Position numbers and translations under genes: made by a program. From Symbiodinium natans (Eukaryota; Sar; Dinophyceae; Suessiales; Symbiodiniaceae): 64,000 bases of DNA. Below are positions 28,325 to 64,000 of the stretch, one piece after another; positions within the stretch are counted from its first letter, which is position 1, and each line of letters begins with the position of its first letter. Location: NCBI GenBank assembly GCA_905221605.1, contig CAJNDS010000001.1, positions 1,258,525 through 1,322,524 on the forward strand. Reading direction: 5' to 3'. Below the pieces are notes generated by a model. The model had not been told where the DNA came from. It made no database searches and was given only the letters and a program-made list of their open reading frames with translations.

Positions 28325-28931
28325 TTAGGTTGTCTTAAAAACCAATTTTTTCTAAAAGTACAATCATTGCTCAGAGTAGCTTACTCTTTGTTTTGCCTTT
28401 TTTCTGGCTCTTGCTCGTATTCTTTGTGGGGTCTCTTGCCCAGCCTATGGTCGAATTTTAACTTCCTGAGTTGGTCGGGTGACCTTCAGCTTGGTTGGTT
28501 CCCTGCTTGGAGGATCGGGGCACTTAGTAAGTAGGGTTATAAGTACCTTAATTGAGGTTATGAGTAGCAATAAGTATGGTTACCCTATTTATAACCCCAC
28601 GTCCTAAGTCCCCTGAGCCTTTCAGTGGGGGTTGGGGAAGAGTCTGAAGGATGTTGGGCAGATACATGTACACCCCTAAACCCCCGAACGGCCACGCGGA
28701 AACTAGGGGCGATTGCAACGAAGGGCCTTTCGGTCGAGGCGAGTGTGCCTGCGGTTTAGGATCAGGGGGTCCAGGGGTTTAGGGCCGTGGGGGTTTACAG
28801 CCTTAGGGGGGTTTAGGGGTTCAGGGTGGGTTTAGGGTTTAGAGGGGGTTTAGGGGGGGTTTAGGGGCTTGTGGGCGGTTTAAGGCTTTTGGGGCTTGTG
28901 GCGCTGAGGGGAGCTCCCGCTGGTGGTTTAG
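28325..28931. other. unique DNA and decayed TTTAGGG repeats
   Basis: 28330-28680 is unique AT-richer DNA; 28755-28865 is degenerate TTTAGGGG. No gene is seen. Confidence 0.45.
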
Positions 28932-28985
28932 AGACGCGGCCACAGCCTTGTGCTCAACAGCATCTGCCAGCATCGACATCACCAG
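28932..28985 (+). CDS. candidate exon (54 nt)
   Basis: TTTAG acceptor, RRGHSLVLNSICQHRHHQ, CACCAG|GTAAGA, the most canonical donor in the window. No family recognised. Confidence 0.5.
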
Positions 28986-29188
28986 GTAAGACCTCGTGCT
29001 TAGTGCTGCTTGCCTAGGGTTTGGGCTTATAACTCTTAAGAGCAGAGGACGCCCTTAACCTTAAGTTCTAAACCCTCGGACCCCAAACATCCGAAGCTGC
29101 AGGTTCGAAACCCACATAGGGGCTTTCTTCCCTCCGTGGCTCCTCTTGGCCTGGTCGTGAGACCAAGGCAGCCGTAGCGTAGCTCTCA

Positions 29189-29320
29189 ATGGCGACCGCC
29201 GCCCTGCCCCTTCTGCCTATGAACCCGGACCCTGCGCGGCTGAGCACTGCCAGCCCGCGCGACGCGACGTGCCCTGGGCTGGACATGACCGGAGACTGCC
29301 CCCCCCTTCCCCATGCCCGC
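29189..29320 (+). CDS. possible coding island starting with ATG
   Basis: ATG opens MATAALPLLPMNPDPARLST then ASPRDATCPGLDMTGDCPP before C-rich repeats. The B-box-like CAGGTTCGAAACCC just upstream (29100) suggests a tRNA-derived repeat may overlap. Low confidence. Confidence 0.25.
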
Positions 29321-29364
29321 CCATGGGGTTGGGGGCGGGTTGGGTCTAGGGTGTTAGGGTTGGG

Positions 29365-29930
29365 GTTGCCCCAAACCCCAAACCCCAAACCCCAAACCCC
29401 AAACCCCAAACCCCAAACCCCAAACCCCAAACCCCATACCCCAAACCCCAAACCCCAAACCCCAAACCCCAAACCCCCAACCCCAAACCCCGAACCCAAA
29501 CCCCCAACCCCCAACCCCAAACCCCAAACCCCAAACCCCAAACCCCAAACCCCAAACCCCAAACCCTGAACCCTAAACCCTGAACCCTGAACCCTGAACC
29601 CTGAACCCTGAACCCTGAACCCTGAACCCTGAACCCTGAACCCTAAACCCTAAACCCTAAACCCTAAACCCTGACCCTGAACCCTGAACCCTGAACCCTG
29701 AACCCCCCCCGAAGTCCCCCATCCCCCCTCCTGAAATCCCCAAACGCCAGAGTCCCAATTTACCCACCTACCTGACTCCTAGACCCCAGCCCACACCCTA
29801 AACCCTGAACCCTAAACCCTGAAACCCCTAAGCCTGAAATCTAAAACCCGGAAGCCCTAAGCCTCAAAACCAAACCCTAGACCCGAAACCCTAAACCCTA
29901 AACCCTAAACCCCTAAACCCTAAACCCAAG
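29365..29930 (-). repeat. CCCCAAA, CCCTGAA and CCCTAAA arrays
   Basis: A ~195-bp CCCCAAA block (29369-29565), then a homogenised CCCTGAA block (29577-29640), CCCTAAA, CCCTGAA again to 29705, and mixed repeats to 29930. Adjacent blocks of different pure variants. Confidence 0.95.
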
Positions 29931-29933
29931 AAG

Positions 29934-29997
29934 CATGCGTCCCTACGTGGACCCCGAGGATACAGCAAACGCCCTTCGACACAGCGGCCAGGCAGTG
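29934..29997 (+). CDS. candidate exon, unknown protein
   Basis: CAAGAAG acceptor, MRPYVDPEDTANALRHSGQA V, GTG|GTAAAC donor (phase 0). May be a 5' exon of the glucan synthase gene that starts being recognisable at 30604. Confidence 0.5.
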
Positions 29998-30152
29998 GTA
30001 AACCCTAAGGGATGTTTGATTAGTTTTTTTTCGGTTTTAGGGCTTTAGGGCTTTAGGGTTTTGGGGTTGGGGGATTTAGGGGTTTGGGGTTTGGGGCTTA
30101 GGGGTTTTAGGGGGCTTCGGTGGTTTGCCCCTACCCTACCCAACACACTCAG

Positions 30153-30249
30153 CTCGCAAACAAACTTGTCGGGGCTTATTTTCGCGCTTCGGCGACTTCT
30201 CGCGGACCTTCGGATGTCTCCGGGTGGTGTTATCAAGCCACTTTTGAGA
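30153..30249 (+). CDS. candidate exon, unknown protein
   Basis: CACTCAG acceptor, LANKLVGAYFRASATSRGPS then DVSGWCYQATFET. Protein-like. It lies after a TTTAGGG patch (30030-30110), so it may be a mid-intron exon or part of the GT48 N-terminal region. Confidence 0.45.
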
Positions 30250-30603
30250 CCCGAAACCCTGCACCCAAAACCCTGCACCCCGAAATCCACAGCCTGTTTG
30301 AGACCCCCGCAACCTGAACTTGACTGTCAAGGCCCCCATGATTTGCTCTTCAGGGCTTAGGTCTATAGGGTTCACGGCCCTAAACCAAAAAGCACCCGCC
30401 GAAGCTCCTCTTAAGCACCCCCAAGGTATCCCCCAAGCACGCCAAAACACACCAAAACTCCCCCAAACACCCGAAAACACCCCAAAACACCCCAAAACAC
30501 CCTAACCCCCAAACCCTAAACCCTAAACCCTAAACCCTAAACCCTAAACCCTAAACCCTAAACCCTAAACCCCAAACCCCAAACCCCAAACCCTAAACGC
30601 TAG

Positions 30604-62621
<32,018 letters not shown>

Positions 62622-62957
62622 GCTCGGAAGACCCTGAAACCACAAGCCAGCCCTAAACCCTAAACCCCAAACCCTAAGCAGCAAACCCGAACCCCCAAAC
62701 CTCAAACCCCGAAGATCTGCCCTAAACCCCAATCAACCCAATCTCCCAGAATCCCAAAGAACCAAAGCCTGAAAAGCCCGAAGCCTAAAGTACACCATGG
62801 AGAGTTCCGAGCCTAAACCCAAAACCCTAAACCCTAAACCCTAAACCCTAAACCCTAAACCCTAAACCCTAAACCCTAAACCCTAAACCCTAAACCCTAA
62901 ACCCTAAACCCTAAGCCCTAAACCCTAAACCCTAAACCCTAAACCCTAAACTAAGTG
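62622..62957 (-). repeat. C-rich repeats and CCCTAAA array
   Basis: Decayed CCCTAAA/CCCCAAA to 62720, unique DNA, then CCCTAAA 62817-62952. Confidence 0.9.
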
Positions 62958-64000
62958 AGGGGTCGCTTCCGTCGAGCGACAGACCCCGAACGCTCGGCCG
63001 AGGGCCTTACAGCCCGAGCGCCCATACGAAAAGAGAGACGGAAAGGTGAGGGTTAAGCCTCACCGTCTGTCCTGGACAGGCCAACGGATATTGGCCCTTC
63101 TTACGACAACGTCAGCGCTCGAACAAGGGATGGCCGTATCCAGACCACCTTTAGCGTTGCTAAAGAGCAACCCCAAATCGTGTTCAGGGTTTTGGGTTCA
63201 GGGTTTGCCGGGGCCCCCTCCCCGGAAGCCCCTGGCCCCTGGTGGCTGCATTCCTGGACCAGGAGGCGAGGGGCCTCTCCCGGTCCCTCCGCCGACCCCC
63301 CCCTTCTGGTTTCCCCAGAACCCAAAAAAAGGCCAAACCGGACCATGAAGGCCAAGGGCCCTCCTGGGGGCCCCTGCTCCCCCCGAACTGGGGCCACAAA
63401 AGCCCAGGTTCAAAAGGCCCAAAGGCTTGCGATTTTTTAGTACTGAAATCGCTGGTTTTGGGCCCCCTCCTGGCCGGTCTCGCACGTTCTAGGTAAAAAA
63501 GGCCAGGGCTCCCGGACCAAAGTAGGGGTCAAAGGGGCCGGGCCAAGGCCCTCCCTTCTTGGGGCCTGCGGCCTAGGGCGCTGGGGCCAAGGCCCCCAGA
63601 ACTCGGACCACAAAAACCCAAAAAAAGCAGGGGGTACGCCAGGATTTGCCCGTACTTGCCATAGAAAAACGTTTTTTTAGAAACAAGAGCCATCAAAAGG
63701 CTTCAAAAGGCCCCTCCGTACACGCAATGAAAAATGCGGTTTTTTAGGTACTGAGATCGATGGTTTTGGGCACCCCTCCACCTCCAAGAGGCACCTAGAG
63801 CCACCAAAAAGGCTTCAAAAGGCTTCAACCCCAGGATTTGCCCGTGCCCGCAATGACAAATGCGATTTTTTGGTACTAAGAACGATGGTTTTGGGCACCC
63901 CTTCATTTTCCCCCAAGAAGGGCCAGGAAAGCCCACAAAGGGGAATCCACCTTGACCTTCAAATAAATAAGGGCCTCTACGGGCCCTGACACGCCGAAGG
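62958..64000. other. unique and GC-rich repeat DNA, no exon seen
   Basis: 62958-63170 is unique GC-rich DNA beginning abruptly after the array. From about 63420 three diverged units carry GCGATTTTTTAG.TACTGA and GATGGTTTTGGGC (63425, 63737, 63862), the family present at 343-372. Pro/Gly-rich frames at 63046-63500 overlap on both strands and look compositional. Confidence 0.5.

Noticed and set aside
29060-29130. tRNA gene suggested by CAGGTTCGAAACCC
   Set aside because: No matching D-arm or acceptor stem upstream; the region before it is decayed repeat.
62958-63180. rRNA gene fragment
   Set aside because: GC-rich and structured-looking, but no recognisable 5S, 5.8S, SSU or LSU core sequence was identified.

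Overview
This window looks like nuclear DNA of a dinoflagellate-type alveolate. Three things support that. Short GC-rich coding islands are separated by introns packed with the TTTAGGG/CCCTAAA telomere-type heptamer. Introns whose boundaries can be fixed from protein motifs use GT, GC or GA donors and an AG|G acceptor, usually inside a short direct repeat. There are no bacterial operon features. The organism assignment is inference; the splice signals and repeats are read directly. Most long uninterrupted reading frames are translations of repeat arrays and are not genes; real coding sequence comes as exons of about 27-1000 nt.

Layout. 1-6.9 kb: repeat-rich intergenic DNA with degenerate telomere-like repeats, a ~390-bp tandem array between two copies of a ~70-bp palindrome, tRNA-derived SINE-like elements and a ~145-bp tandem array. 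6.9-15.4 kb: telomeric arrays with scattered coding islands, ending in a proline/glutamine/arginine-rich protein (exons 14021-14151 and 14319-15355 joined by a GT-AG intron). 16.2-18.56 kb: a set of short exons with a final stop, possibly one small gene of unknown function. 19.0-20.2 kb: a complete three-exon gene for a secreted, bacterial-type solute-binding/cyclohexadienyl-dehydratase-like protein. 20.8-28 kb: coding islands of unknown function, a transposase-like fragment and several inverted-repeat elements.

30.6 kb to at least 62.6 kb, + strand: one very large gene for a 1,3-beta-glucan (callose) synthase of family GT48, running past the right part of the window. About 40 exons can be placed in order by matching GT48 landmarks ([93 protein letters not shown]). 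Its introns carry telomeric arrays and hairpin elements. A same-strand secreted C-type lectin gene (36.4-38.1 kb) lies inside its ~4.9-kb intron. 62.6-64 kb holds telomeric repeats and a GC-rich repeat family shared with the left edge.

The main result is a link between telomeric heptamers and intron formation. One lectin intron (36807-37004) is almost pure CCCTAAA array. Elsewhere exon-intron junction sequence is duplicated on both sides of a TTTAGGG array (55244/55349, 40000/40083, 60008/60321). Arrays also sit in the centre of several unrelated terminal-inverted-repeat elements. Within introns TTTAGGG tends to lie at the donor side and CCCTAAA at the acceptor side. Together these suggest telomere-repeat insertions acting as, or growing inside, introner-like elements.
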